Origin: CBDDLD01 sp965250025
GTDB lineage: Bacteria > Bacteroidota > Bacteroidia > Flavobacteriales > Flavobacteriaceae
Length of the DNA: 64,000 bases
Direction: 5' to 3'
Assembly: GCA_965250025.1 (NCBI GenBank)
Contig: OZ252283.1
Coordinates: 682,001 to 746,000 of the forward strand
Positions 34,808-42,633 of this stretch are shown here, one piece after another. The position numbers were made by a program, and so were the translations under genes. The notes beneath the pieces are model-generated. The model saw only the letters and a program-made list of their open reading frames with translations, did not search any database and was not told the origin of the DNA. Position 1 is the first letter of the stretch; each line of letters opens with the position of its first letter.

Positions 34808-35194
34808 ATGCAAGACAAAATAAATGCTGTTAAAGCCTTTCATACGGCTTTTAAAATTGGCCATCTGGAATCGCCAAAAGCAGACTTGGGAATCGATAAG
34901 AACATGTTACGATATAAGCTTATGCGGGAAGAGAATGAGGAGTATTTAGAGGCTGCTAATGACGGTGATTTGGTTGAAGTGGCAGATGCATTGGGTGATA
35001 TGTTATACATATTGTGCGGAACTATTATTGAACATGGGTTGCAGTATAAGATAGAAGAAGTATTTGAAGAAATACAGCGTAGTAATATGAGTAAACTGGG
35101 AGAGGATGGCGAACCTATTTACCGAGAAGACGGAAAAGTATTAAAAGGGCCTAATTATTTCAAGCCAAATATTAAAGCGATACTAGAATCTTAA
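34808..35194 (+). CDS. MazG-like nucleoside triphosphate pyrophosphohydrolase-type protein
   Basis: A 128-residue all-alpha NTP-pyrophosphatase (MazG/PRA-PH) type protein. The core REENEEYLEAANDGDLVEVA and DALGDMLYILCGTIIEHGL segments supply the family's ExxE ... ExxD acidic residues that bind Mg2+, and the C-terminus LKGPNYFKPNIKAIL is typical of the short phage/bacterial form. It may be a house-cleaning NTP hydrolase; substrate not readable. It ends at a terminator shared with ilvE. Confidence 0.85.
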   Translation: MQDKINAVKAFHTAFKIGHLESPKADLGIDKNMLRYKLMREENEEYLEAANDGDLVEVADALGDMLYILCGTIIEHGLQYKIEEVFEEIQRSNMSKLGEDGEPIYREDGKVLKGPNYFKPNIKAILES

Positions 35195-35196
35195 AT

Positions 35197-35229
35197 AAAA
35201 AAAGCAGCTCTAAATGAGCTGCTTTTTTT
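35197..35229. terminator. Bidirectional terminator between mazG-like and ilvE genes
   Basis: AAAAAAAGCAGCTC (35197-35210) pairs with GAGCTGCTTTTTTT (35216-35229), a perfect 14-bp stem; the T run reaches the ilvE stop codon. Confidence 0.9.
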
Positions 35230-36298
35230 ATTTAATTTCGTACCTCCAATGATGAGGGTCTTCACTTAGATTATGCTGTATATTTAATAAATGTTTCTTG
35301 AAAAGATCAGCATAAGGATTTTCAATGTCTTGTATGTCATAAATGTCGTTGGCATGTTCAAAAGCTGAAATAGGACTAATAACTGCTGCAGTACCTGCGC
35401 CAAAAATTTCTTTTAGAGTACCATTTTCAGCAGCCGCTTTGATTTCTTTTACACTGACTCTTCTTACTTCACAAGTAATACCCATGTCCTTAGCGAGCTG
35501 TATAACACTTTTTCGGGTAACCCCATCTAAAATTCTGTCATTATTAGGTGCAGTAATAAGTGTGTCTCCTATTCTAAAGAAGATGTTCATGGTACCTGCC
35601 TCTTCTAAATATTCGTGAGTACTGGCATCAGTCCAAATAATTTGTTGGAAACCTTTTTTCTGGGCTAGGCTTGTTGGGTAAAACTGAGCGGCATAATTAC
35701 CTGCAGCTTTTGCAAATCCAACCCCGCCATCTGCAGAACGGCTATACTTTTCAGCGAATAGTACCCGTACTTTATCCGTATAATAAGCTTTTGCAGGAGA
35801 GCAAATAATCATAAATCGGTATGCTTCAGCAGGGGAGGCAGAAATTGCTGGCTCAGTAGCAATAACAAAAGGTCTGATGTATAACGAGTTGCCAACTCCT
35901 TTTCTGATCCAGGCTTTATCAAGATTTAACAAGGCATTAAGACCATTAAAGAAATAATCTTTTGGAAACTCAGGTATCGCTAATCTGGCTGCAGAAGTAT
36001 TGATGCGTTGATAATTTTCTTCAGGTCTGAATAAAAAGACATTATCGTTATCATCTTTATAAGCTTTCATGCCTTCGAATACAGCTTGACCATAATGAAA
36101 AACCCGAGCAGAGGGTTCAATGGTCATGGGCTGATATGCTGTTATTTTAGGTTTTTGCCACTCACCATCAATATAATCGCATACAAACATATGATCGGTA
36201 AATACACGACCAAATACCAAATTGTCAAAATCTACATCATTTATTTTGGTGGTTGAAGCTTTAACTATATCGATTTCGTAAGTGCTTGTTTTTATCAT
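35228..36298 (-). CDS. ilvE: Branched-chain amino acid aminotransferase
   Basis: A 356-residue PLP fold IV transaminase that makes and breaks leucine, isoleucine and valine. FHYGQAVFEGMKAYKDD near the N-terminus, the SLYIRPFVIATEP segment, and GFAKAAGNYAAQFYPTSLAQ with the PLP-binding lysine; C-terminal GAGTAAVISPISAF. The open frame extends 31 codons further, but those residues are non-homologous-looking and a -7 box (36323-36330) lies in them, so the ATG at 36298 is used. Monocistronic. It may supply branched keto acids that also feed isobutyryl-CoA metabolism, linking loosely to icmF. Confidence 0.95.
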   Translation of the reverse strand: MIKTSTYEIDIVKASTTKINDVDFDNLVFGRVFTDHMFVCDYIDGEWQKPKITAYQPMTIEPSARVFHYGQAVFEGMKAYKDDNDNVFLFRPEENYQRINTSAARLAIPEFPKDYFFNGLNALLNLDKAWIRKGVGNSLYIRPFVIATEPAISASPAEAYRFMIICSPAKAYYTDKVRVLFAEKYSRSADGGVGFAKAAGNYAAQFYPTSLAQKKGFQQIIWTDASTHEYLEEAGTMNIFFRIGDTLITAPNNDRILDGVTRKSVIQLAKDMGITCEVRRVSVKEIKAAAENGTLKEIFGAGTAAVISPISAFEHANDIYDIQDIENPYADLFKKHLLNIQHNLSEDPHHWRYEIK

Positions 36299-36322
36299 AA
36301 ATACGGGTATTGTTAGGAACTG

Positions 36323-36330
36323 CAAAAGTA
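36323..36330 (-). promoter_or_regulatory. -7 promoter box (TACTTTTG) for ilvE
   Basis: Minus-strand TACTTTTG, exact TAnnTTTG match 24 nt before the ATG at 36298. Confidence 0.6.
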
Positions 36331-36376
36331 AGGAATCATAACGGTTAATAAAACATAAAATTTGCTTAATTTTTTG

Positions 36377-36384
36377 TAATTTTG
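36377..36384 (+). promoter_or_regulatory. -7 promoter box (TAATTTTG) for the DUF4920-mnmD operon
   Basis: Exact TAnnTTTG match 34 nt before the ATG at 36419. Confidence 0.6.
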
Positions 36385-36418
36385 CAGACACTAAATCAAA
36401 CTTAAATTTTAATAAAAA

Positions 36419-36940
36419 ATGAAAAAAGTAATCTTTCTTTTTGCTGTTTCTATCGCTATGTTTTCATGTAAAAATGAAGCTAAGGATACAGACATTAAAT
36501 CAGACACTGAAGCGGAAATAAAAAATGAAACTCCAGAAATAGCATATGCTACTTTTGGAGAAACCATTACTGATGAAGATGTTATGCCATCAGAACGTAT
36601 GATGGAACAATATTCAAAAATGAAAGTAGGAGATACGATAAGCACTAAAACGACAGGGAAAATAACTGAAGTTTGTTCTAAAAAAGGATGCTGGATGAAA
36701 TTGGATATGGGTGATGAGAATATTGTTAGAGTGAGATTTAAAGATTACGGCTTTTTTATGCCTTTAGATGCTAAAGGTGATGTTATAATTAACGGTGCTG
36801 CATTTGTTACTGAAACCTCTGTTGAAGACCTAAAGCATTATGCTGAAGATGCGGGTAAATCTGCTGATGAAATAGCAGCGATCACTGAGCCGGAAAAAAC
36901 CTATGGCTTTCTTGCTGATGGCGTTCTTTTAAAGCAATAG
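36419..36940 (+). CDS. DUF4920 lipoprotein
   Basis: A 173-residue lipoprotein (MKKVIFLFAVSIAMFSC, lipobox MFSC) with an acidic linker and a C-terminal OB-fold-like DUF4920 domain: KTTGKITEVCSKKGCWMKLD, VRFKDYGFFMPLDAKGDVI and INGAAFVTETSVEDLKHYA. The VCxKKGCWM pair of cysteines is characteristic and could bind metal or form a disulfide. The TAG stop overlaps the GTG start of mnmD (TAGTG). The link between an envelope lipoprotein and a tRNA methyltransferase is a gene-order fact without known biological reason. Confidence 0.88.
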   Translation: MKKVIFLFAVSIAMFSCKNEAKDTDIKSDTEAEIKNETPEIAYATFGETITDEDVMPSERMMEQYSKMKVGDTISTKTTGKITEVCSKKGCWMKLDMGDENIVRVRFKDYGFFMPLDAKGDVIINGAAFVTETSVEDLKHYAEDAGKSADEIAAITEPEKTYGFLADGVLLKQ

Positions 36941-37614
36941 TGAAACGCAAAATCATAACCACTTCTGATGGGTCTAAAACCATCCAGATAGAAGCATGGA
37001 ATGAACAATACCATTCCATACATGGTGCCATAAATGAAGCAAACCACGTTTTTATTAAGCATGGTTTGCTTTTTTATTACCATCAGTTTTCTAATCACAA
37101 TAATATTAATATTCTCGAAATAGGTTTTGGCACCGGACTTAATGCTTTTCTAACCTATATAGAAAGCGAACCGCTGAATGTTACTGTTAACTATACTGGT
37201 GTTGAAGCCTATCCTGTAGCTAAAGAAGAAATAACACAGCTTAATTATACTGCACTTGTACCAGAAAAATATTCGGAAGTGTTTTTTGAAATGCACAGAA
37301 CAGTTTGGGAGGAAGAACATGAAATCCGTTCAGGTTTTAAACTCACCAAGCAACAAAGGTTTTTCAAAGATATTAAGGATACTAATCTCTACAATATCAT
37401 TTATTTTGATGCTTTTGGAGCTCGGGTACAACCTGAGTTATGGACAGAAATTATTTTTCAAAGCATGTATAATGCACTTAAAATGAATGGTGTATTAGTT
37501 ACTTACTCTGCAAAAGGGAGTGTTAGACGAGCCATGGAGGCCGTTGGATTTACTGTGGAACGGTTGCCGGGACCTCCGGGGAAACGCGAAATGTTAAGGG
37601 CAATCAAAGGATGA
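36940..37614 (+). CDS. mnmD: tRNA (mnm5s2U34) methyltransferase MnmD
   Basis: A 224-residue SAM-dependent methyltransferase equal to the N-terminal half of E. coli MnmC, without the FAD oxidase half. It methylates the 5-aminomethyl group of wobble uridine 34. SAM motif LEIGFGTGLNAFLTY; catalytic and family motifs IYFDAFGARVQPELWT and the C-terminal LPGPPGKREMLRA. Translation starts at a GTG overlapping the previous stop (TAGTG), so it is coupled to the DUF4920 gene. Confidence 0.92.
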   Translation: MKRKIITTSDGSKTIQIEAWNEQYHSIHGAINEANHVFIKHGLLFYYHQFSNHNNINILEIGFGTGLNAFLTYIESEPLNVTVNYTGVEAYPVAKEEITQLNYTALVPEKYSEVFFEMHRTVWEEEHEIRSGFKLTKQQRFFKDIKDTNLYNIIYFDAFGARVQPELWTEIIFQSMYNALKMNGVLVTYSAKGSVRRAMEAVGFTVERLPGPPGKREMLRAIKG

Positions 37615-37670
37615 GATCTTTTAAAAGTTAAATCCACACTAAAATTGTTACAGACTGGTTTAGGGCGTTG

Positions 37671-37678
37671 TATCTTTG
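37671..37678 (+). promoter_or_regulatory. -7 promoter box (TATCTTTG) for the TIGR01777 epimerase
   Basis: Exact TAnnTTTG match 15 nt before the ATG at 37694; it overlaps a possible TTG at 37676. Confidence 0.55.
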
Positions 37679-37693
37679 TTAAAAGCAATTTTG

Positions 37694-38599
37694 ATGATAG
37701 TTTTAATTACAGGAGCAACGGGATTGATAGGCGGGAAAGTCGTTAAGTATTGCCATGATGTAGGTTTTAAAGTTCATTATTTGACCACATCAAAAGCTAA
37801 ACTTATTGATAAGGCTAATTATAAAGGCTTTTACTGGAATCCTAAAACAGAAGAATTAGATATAAAATGTTTTGAAGGTGTAGAAGCTATCATTCACCTG
37901 GTAGGAGCCTCAATATCCAAACGGTGGACTTCAGCATATAAAAAGGAAGTGTTGGAAAGCCGAACCCTAACTACAAAGTTATTATACACCAGTATAAAAC
38001 AGCACAACATAACTATAAAGCATGTGGTTGCTGCAAGTGCTATAGGGATATATCCATCTTCGTTAGTTAATTATTATGAAGAGAAGGAATCGGAAGTTTC
38101 AAATTCATTTTTAGGAGATGTTGTATTGCAATGGGAGGAAGCCGTTGATGCATTTGCATCTCTGAATATAAAAGTTGCTAAGATCAGAATAGGATTGGTC
38201 TTGGCGAAAGAGGGGGGAGCTTTACCAGAAATGGTTAGACCTATTCGGTATGGTTTAGGAGCAGCTTTTGGTAATGGAAAACAGTGGCAAAGTTGGATTC
38301 ATGTTGAAGATTTAGCCCGGCTTTTTGTGTTCGTATTACAAAATCATCTTGAAGGCATTTATAATGGCGTAGCTCCAAATCCGGTGAGTAATTCTGAATT
38401 TACAAAGATGACCGCAAAGGTACTGAGACGACCATTAATCTTACCTAATGTTCCCAGATTTATAATGAAGGCAGTACTGGGAGAAATGCACATGTTGCTT
38501 TTTGAAAGTCAAAGAGTAAGCTCAAAAGCCATAGAATCAAAAGGGTTTCATTTTGAGTACGCTAACCTCAAACCAGCCTTAACAGATTTATTGAGATAA
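37694..38599 (+). CDS. TIGR01777 family NAD(P)-dependent epimerase-like protein
   Basis: A 301-residue extended short-chain dehydrogenase fold protein. N-terminus MIVLITGATGLIGGKVVKYC gives the GxxGxxG dinucleotide site; then FEGVEAIIHLVGASISKRWT, SAIGIYPSS, the central WQSWIHVEDLARLF and the DUF1731-like C-terminus (PNPVSNSEFTKMTAKVLRRP ... FESQRVSSKAIESKGFHF). This set defines the TIGR01777 (YfcH-like) family, for which no substrate is established. The TTG at 37676 is inside the -7 box, so the ATG at 37694 is used. Confidence 0.9.
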   Translation: MIVLITGATGLIGGKVVKYCHDVGFKVHYLTTSKAKLIDKANYKGFYWNPKTEELDIKCFEGVEAIIHLVGASISKRWTSAYKKEVLESRTLTTKLLYTSIKQHNITIKHVVAASAIGIYPSSLVNYYEEKESEVSNSFLGDVVLQWEEAVDAFASLNIKVAKIRIGLVLAKEGGALPEMVRPIRYGLGAAFGNGKQWQSWIHVEDLARLFVFVLQNHLEGIYNGVAPNPVSNSEFTKMTAKVLRRPLILPNVPRFIMKAVLGEMHMLLFESQRVSSKAIESKGFHFEYANLKPALTDLLR

Positions 38600-38612
38600 G
38601 AAATTATCAGAG

Positions 38613-39410
38613 CTATTTCAAGTAGACATTAGAGATGAGCTGTGAAACTGTAGGATGGTCGTTACCTCCAGCAGGCTCTATAGTAATATTTAAAGATTCA
38701 GCATGGTCTATATACGTCATGCTGATAAGCTCCTGATTCTTAGAAATTACACCCATGTCAATCATTTCTCCATCAACATCAGCCCACATTTGATAATCTT
38801 TATCAACATTGAGTTTAGGTAGCTTTTTGGTGTTAATCACAACAGATTTATCCTTATGATTAACATAGCTTACAACTTTAGCATTAGGCATAAGGGCGTT
38901 CCCATTAAGCACATATTGTTCAGTGTCAGGGTCTGCAATGGTGGCATACCATTTTGAGGTTTCGGACAAGTCTTTAGAGACAGCGTTTAAATCGTCTTCC
39001 AATATGTTATTTTCTTCCTGAACAATTTGCAGCTGATTTTTTATAGTTTCCAACTCATTGTATAGCCATAGGGTACTAAGCAATAATAAAGCTGCAAAAC
39101 TGGCAGCTACCCCAAGGTATAATTGAGTGTTACTTTTTTGTGGTGCGTTAATTGTGCTTTTAACGTGTGGGATCTCGTTCTCGGAGTTTTTGATGCCTTT
39201 CATTAATGCATCTTTTACAAATATTGGAGGTGCTACAGCATTTTCCAGTCCAAGAATTTCAAAATCGCGCTCTAATTCATCAAAGTGTGCTTTAAGCGCT
39301 TTATCAGTATCTAACAATTGTTGTAACTCAGCAGCCTCATAAGGTGTAAGCTCTCCGAGAAGGAATTGTTCTAATATGCCATTTTCTAATACCGTTTTCT
39401 TATCCATCAT
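38613..39410 (-). CDS. Anti-sigma factor (RskA-type)
   Basis: A 265-residue membrane-bound anti-sigma factor. N-terminal cytoplasmic zinc-less anti-sigma domain (~1-75: ILEQFLLGELTPYEAAEL, DTDKALKAHFDELERDFEIL), one helix LGVAASFAALLLLSTLWLY (~98-117), a coiled-coil spacer (~118-150), and a periplasmic RskA C-terminal domain (LPKLNVDKDYQMWADVDGE, LNITIEPAGGNDHP). It overlaps the sigma factor gene (TGATG) and is translated with it. By family behaviour it sequesters the ECF factor until an envelope signal arrives. The GTG at 39413 also fits; the ATG at 39410 is preferred. Confidence 0.9.
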   Translation of the reverse strand: MMDKKTVLENGILEQFLLGELTPYEAAELQQLLDTDKALKAHFDELERDFEILGLENAVAPPIFVKDALMKGIKNSENEIPHVKSTINAPQKSNTQLYLGVAASFAALLLLSTLWLYNELETIKNQLQIVQEENNILEDDLNAVSKDLSETSKWYATIADPDTEQYVLNGNALMPNAKVVSYVNHKDKSVVINTKKLPKLNVDKDYQMWADVDGEMIDMGVISKNQELISMTYIDHAESLNITIEPAGGNDHPTVSQLISNVYLK

Positions 39411-39964
39411 CACAATACATCAATTATTAGTAATACTGTAGTTAGCGTTTTGGAGTATTTTTCCCTTAAGTGTTTTAGGGCTTGCCTAACATAAGACTTA
39501 AAAGTACCCAAAGGAACTCCCATAACTTCGTGAGCTTCACGATGTGTTAAACCTTTAAAATAGACCAGTTCAATGGCTTCTTGGTGATGTTTCTCTAATT
39601 GAGAAACTGCACCATTGAGCTCTAAAAATTCCGGACCTATTTCATCAACCTCATCTTTAATATCATGTACACTTAAATCATTGGTTTGGATGAGGTTATG
39701 AGGTTTTCTCAAATAATTTAACACTTTGTGCTTTGCAATACGATATAACCATGTATAAAAACGACCCTTGTCAGCATCGTATTGATAGGATTTGTTCCAA
39801 ACAGACATGAAAGTATCCTGAAGTAGATCTTGAGATACACCTTCATCACGAGTCATTTTTAATATCACACTGTATATAGCGCCGGAATATTTGTCATAAA
39901 GTAACGATAATGCCTGCTCATCTTTTTGCTGTAGTCGTTTAATAAGCGTTTTATCGTCTGGCAT
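39410..39964 (-). CDS. ECF sigma factor (sigma-70 family)
   Basis: A 184-residue ECF factor. Region 2 includes LYDKYSGAIYSVILKMTRDE, VSQDLLQDTFMSVWNKSYQY and GRFYTWLYRIAKHKVLNYLR; region 4 includes LEKHHQEAIELVYFKGLTHR and GVPLGTFKSYVRQALKHLRE. It is co-transcribed with the RskA-type anti-sigma gene and divergent from the FAS1 gene at 40086, the usual layout of a self-controlled envelope regulon. A minus-strand -7 box lies 18 nt upstream of the ATG. Confidence 0.92.
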   Translation of the reverse strand: MPDDKTLIKRLQQKDEQALSLLYDKYSGAIYSVILKMTRDEGVSQDLLQDTFMSVWNKSYQYDADKGRFYTWLYRIAKHKVLNYLRKPHNLIQTNDLSVHDIKDEVDEIGPEFLELNGAVSQLEKHHQEAIELVYFKGLTHREAHEVMGVPLGTFKSYVRQALKHLREKYSKTLTTVLLIIDVL

Positions 39965-39982
39965 TTTGTGTTAAAGTATTCC

Positions 39983-39990
39983 CAAATTTA
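39983..39990 (-). promoter_or_regulatory. -7 promoter box (TAAATTTG) of the ECF sigma operon
   Basis: Minus-strand TAAATTTG, exact TAnnTTTG match, 18 nt before the ATG at 39964. Housekeeping-type control of the operon is therefore likely in addition to any autoregulation. Confidence 0.55.
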
Positions 39991-40085
39991 ATAAAAAAAG
40001 AAACCAGATTCATCCAAAGTGTAAAAATGCGTGTAATTAAAAATGAAAGCGCTTAACACAAAATTGTTTAACTAATAAAAAAATC

Positions 40086-40598
40086 ATGAAAAAATTAGTA
40101 TTTATTTTCACAACAGTAGTAGCATTGACATACTACCAGAATGCTTCGGCACAAAAAACCATTGTAGATGTTGCAGTAGGCAATGATAATTTTTCAACGC
40201 TAGTAACAGCTCTAAAATCTGCCGAATTGGTATCTGCATTACAAGGCGATGGACCTTTCACGGTATTTGCGCCAACTAATGATGCTTTTGCAAAAATTGA
40301 TTCAAAAGTTTTAACATCGCTATTACAACCTAAAAACAAAAAGGCATTAACGAATATTTTGACTTATCATGTCATTCCTTCAAAATTAATGGCTAATGAT
40401 GTCGTAGCAGCATTGAAGAAAAACAAAGGTAAAGTCGAAGTCAAGGCCCTGAATGGTCAGACGTTGACAGTCATATCAAAAGGTGGAAAAATATGGTTAA
40501 AAGATCAAAAGGGTAATTACAGTGAAATAGTGACAACAGATGTAAAGGCAAGTAATGGTGTGATTCACGTAATTAATACTGTAGTGATGCCAAAATAA
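40086..40598 (+). CDS. Fasciclin (FAS1) domain protein
   Basis: A 170-residue exported protein with signal peptide MKKLVFIFTTVVALTYYQNASA and one FAS1 adhesion-type domain: KTIVDVAVGNDNFSTLVTAL, GPFTVFAPTNDAFAKID, LTNILTYHVIPSKL and GVIHVINTVVMPK. Length is normal for a single FAS1 unit. It is divergent from the ECF sigma/anti-sigma operon across a 121-bp spacer and is the likely target of that sigma factor (inference from gene order, as seen for FAS1-linked ECF factors in other bacteria). No TAnnTTTG box is found in front of it, which fits control by an alternative sigma. Confidence 0.9.
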   Translation: MKKLVFIFTTVVALTYYQNASAQKTIVDVAVGNDNFSTLVTALKSAELVSALQGDGPFTVFAPTNDAFAKIDSKVLTSLLQPKNKKALTNILTYHVIPSKLMANDVVAALKKNKGKVEVKALNGQTLTVISKGGKIWLKDQKGNYSEIVTTDVKASNGVIHVINTVVMPK

Positions 40599-40627
40599 GC
40601 TGAGCTTAGTATTGCTATGGAAAAGAG

Positions 40628-40657
40628 AAGCACTTGTCAAATGACAGGTGCTTTTTT
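40628..40657 (+). terminator. Terminator after the FAS1 gene
   Basis: AAGCACTTGTCA (40628-40639) pairs with TGACAGGTGCTT (40642-40653), one G-T wobble, then T run. Confidence 0.85.
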
Positions 40658-40688
40658 ATTTAAAGCATCTGAAATTTCCTTGTGACAT

Positions 40689-40721
40689 TTTGACATTTAT
40701 CAAATAATGGCAGTAATTTTG
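40689..40721 (+). promoter_or_regulatory. Promoter of grpE-dnaJ: TTTG (-33) and TAATTTTG (-7)
   Basis: TTTG at 40689-40692 and TAATTTTG at 40714-40721, spacing 21 nt, match the Bacteroidota TTTG-N19-21-TAnnTTTG form. It lies 38 nt before the grpE ATG. No CIRCE inverted repeat is visible, so HrcA control of the DnaK-system pair is not indicated. Confidence 0.65.
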
Positions 40722-40759
40722 CGACTTCTAAATCGAAGATTTAAAAAACACGTCTCTAA

Positions 40760-41296
40760 ATGAGCAAGAAGAATAAAGAAAAAGTAGTGGAAGAACCACA
40801 AGTAGAAAATGCAGCAACAGATACTGTTGAGGTAGAAGAACAAACTGTTGAAGAAAAATTGCAGGATGAACTTGCAGCAGAGAAGGACAAGTTTATGCGC
40901 TTGTTTGCAGAGTTTGAGAATTATAAAAAACGTACCAATAAGGAACGTATAGAATTATTTAAAACAGCGAGTCAGGATGTGATGATAGCCATGTTACCGG
41001 TTTTAGATGATTTTGAACGCGCCTTAAGTCATATTGAAGAGGATAAAGAAGCTGAAGATTTACGCAAAGGGGTACTACTCATTTACCAGAAACTATTGTC
41101 AACTCTGGAACAAAAAGGATTATCGGCAATAGAAGTGAAGCAAGGAGATGCTTTTAATGCGGATGATCATGAAGCAGTAACTCAAATTCCTGCACCTAGT
41201 GATGATCTTAAAGGAAAGATTATAGATGTTATAGAAAAAGGCTATAAATTGGGAGATAAAGTCATTCGTTTTCCAAAAGTGGTTATAGGGCAATAA
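40760..41296 (+). CDS. grpE: GrpE nucleotide exchange factor
   Basis: A 178-residue GrpE: nucleotide exchange factor for DnaK. An acidic N-terminus (EEQTVEEKLQDELAAEKD) leads to the long coiled-coil helix (FMRLFAEFENYKKRTNKERI), and the C-terminal beta domain has AFNADDHEAVTQIPAPS and GYKLGDKVIRFPKVVIG. It is 9 bp upstream of dnaJ in an operon; dnaK is not in the window. Confidence 0.96.
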   Translation: MSKKNKEKVVEEPQVENAATDTVEVEEQTVEEKLQDELAAEKDKFMRLFAEFENYKKRTNKERIELFKTASQDVMIAMLPVLDDFERALSHIEEDKEAEDLRKGVLLIYQKLLSTLEQKGLSAIEVKQGDAFNADDHEAVTQIPAPSDDLKGKIIDVIEKGYKLGDKVIRFPKVVIGQ

Positions 41297-41305
41297 AGTA
41301 AGAAT

Positions 41306-42415
41306 ATGAAAGAAGATTATTACGACATATTAGGCGTTAGCAAAAGTGCCAGTGAATCCGAAATAAAGAAAGCTTACCGAAAGATGGCACTTAAGTACCA
41401 TCCAGACAAGAATCCGGATGATAAAGAGGCAGAAGAAAAGTTTAAAAAAGCAGCTGAAGCCTATGAAGTTTTAAGTAATGCCGACAAGCGAGCACGTTAT
41501 GATCAGTTTGGTCATCAGGCATTTGAAGGCGCCGGAGGTTTTGGCGGTGGCGGTATGAATATGGATGACATATTCAGTCAGTTCGGTGATATCTTTGGTG
41601 GTGCTTTTGGCGGTGGCTTTGGTGGTTTTGGCGGTAGCAGACAACGTGTCGTCAAAGGAAGTAATCTAAGGATTAGAGTTAAGCTTAGTCTTGAAGATAT
41701 TGCAAACGGTGTAGAAAAGAAGATCAAGGTAAAGCGGAAAATACAAGCACCGGGGACTACGTTCAAAACTTGTACTACCTGTAACGGAACCGGACAAGTA
41801 ACACGTGTAACCAATACCATCTTGGGGCGTATGCAAACATCGGCGCCATGTAATACTTGTGGAGGTGCAGGGCAAATCATGGACAAACGAGGCGAAGGTG
41901 CAGATTCTCAAGGATTAAAAATCAGCGAAGAAACGGTAGCGGTTAAAATACCGGCAGGGGTAGTTGATGGCATGCAATTAAAAGTAACGGGTAAAGGAAA
42001 TGAAGCTCCGGGAAATGGGATTTCCGGTGATTTGCTTGTCGCCATTCAAGAAGAAGAACACCCGACACTTAAGCGTGAAGGCGATAATTTACACTATGAT
42101 CTTTATGTAAGTTTACCAGATGCAGTACTTGGGTCATCAACCGAGATCGACACAGTTACAGGAAAAGTACGTATTAAGATTGAGGCCGGAGTGCAATCCG
42201 GAAAAATATTAAGACTCCGAGGTAAAGGTATACCGAGCATTAATGGTTATGGTTCAGGAGACCTATTGGTTCATGTTAATGTTTGGACACCAAAAACCTT
42301 AAACAAAAAACAAAAAGAGTTTTTTGAAGCCATGAGAGAAGATGAACATTTTGAGCCAAAACCGGAAAGCAGTGATAAATCCTTTTTTGAAAAGGTAAAA
42401 GATATGTTCTCTTAA
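41306..42415 (+). CDS. dnaJ: Chaperone DnaJ with a reduced (two-motif) zinc region
   Basis: A 369-residue DnaJ (Hsp40). J domain ~4-70 with the HPD tripeptide (KYHPDKNPDD), a G/F-rich region (~75-115), substrate domain and dimerisation tail. The zinc region has only two CxxCxGxG motifs: CTTCNGTG (~156) and CNTCGGAG (~182), instead of the usual four. The first canonical motif is absent (APGTTFKT in its place) and the fourth is replaced by DKRGEGADSQG. Since motifs 2 and 3 form zinc centre II and 1 and 4 centre I in classical DnaJ, only centre II seems kept. I recall the same in other flavobacterial DnaJs. Co-transcribed with grpE. Confidence 0.94.
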   Translation: MKEDYYDILGVSKSASESEIKKAYRKMALKYHPDKNPDDKEAEEKFKKAAEAYEVLSNADKRARYDQFGHQAFEGAGGFGGGGMNMDDIFSQFGDIFGGAFGGGFGGFGGSRQRVVKGSNLRIRVKLSLEDIANGVEKKIKVKRKIQAPGTTFKTCTTCNGTGQVTRVTNTILGRMQTSAPCNTCGGAGQIMDKRGEGADSQGLKISEETVAVKIPAGVVDGMQLKVTGKGNEAPGNGISGDLLVAIQEEEHPTLKREGDNLHYDLYVSLPDAVLGSSTEIDTVTGKVRIKIEAGVQSGKILRLRGKGIPSINGYGSGDLLVHVNVWTPKTLNKKQKEFFEAMREDEHFEPKPESSDKSFFEKVKDMFS

Positions 42416-42449
42416 AAAGAGGCTATTTACATAAAAAAGACTATATTTG

Positions 42450-42485
42450 AATTATCACTAATTCGATTTAGTGGTAATTTTTCTT
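42450..42485 (+). terminator. First of two tandem terminators after dnaJ
   Basis: AATTATCACTAA (42450-42461) pairs with TTAGTGGTAATT (42468-42479), one wobble, followed by T-rich sequence. Confidence 0.75.
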
Positions 42486-42502
42486 TTTCATAGCAATTTT
42501 TT

Positions 42503-42542
42503 CCCATCCTTATTTAACAATAAGGGTGGGTTTTGTTTTTTT
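42503..42542 (+). terminator. Second tandem terminator after dnaJ
   Basis: CCCATCCTTATT (42503-42514) pairs with AATAAGGGTGGG (42519-42530), 12 pairs with one wobble, 4-nt loop, then a strong T run. Confidence 0.88.
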
Positions 42543-42633
42543 GGACATACTTTTAAATGATAGGATTACTAAGTATAATGTGTAACATTTAATATATTTA
42601 CCATACAAACAAAACTAAACAACCAAAGTTTAT

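Noticed and set aside
34757..34864. 97-residue version of the small membrane protein
   Set aside because: It would overlap the divergent mazG-like gene; a -7 box sits in the extra part.
36299..36391. 31-codon N-terminal extension of ilvE
   Set aside because: The stretch contains the ilvE -7 box and reads unlike the family start.
40599..40759. CIRCE element upstream of grpE
   Set aside because: No TTAGCACTC-N9-GAGTGCTAA type inverted repeat present.
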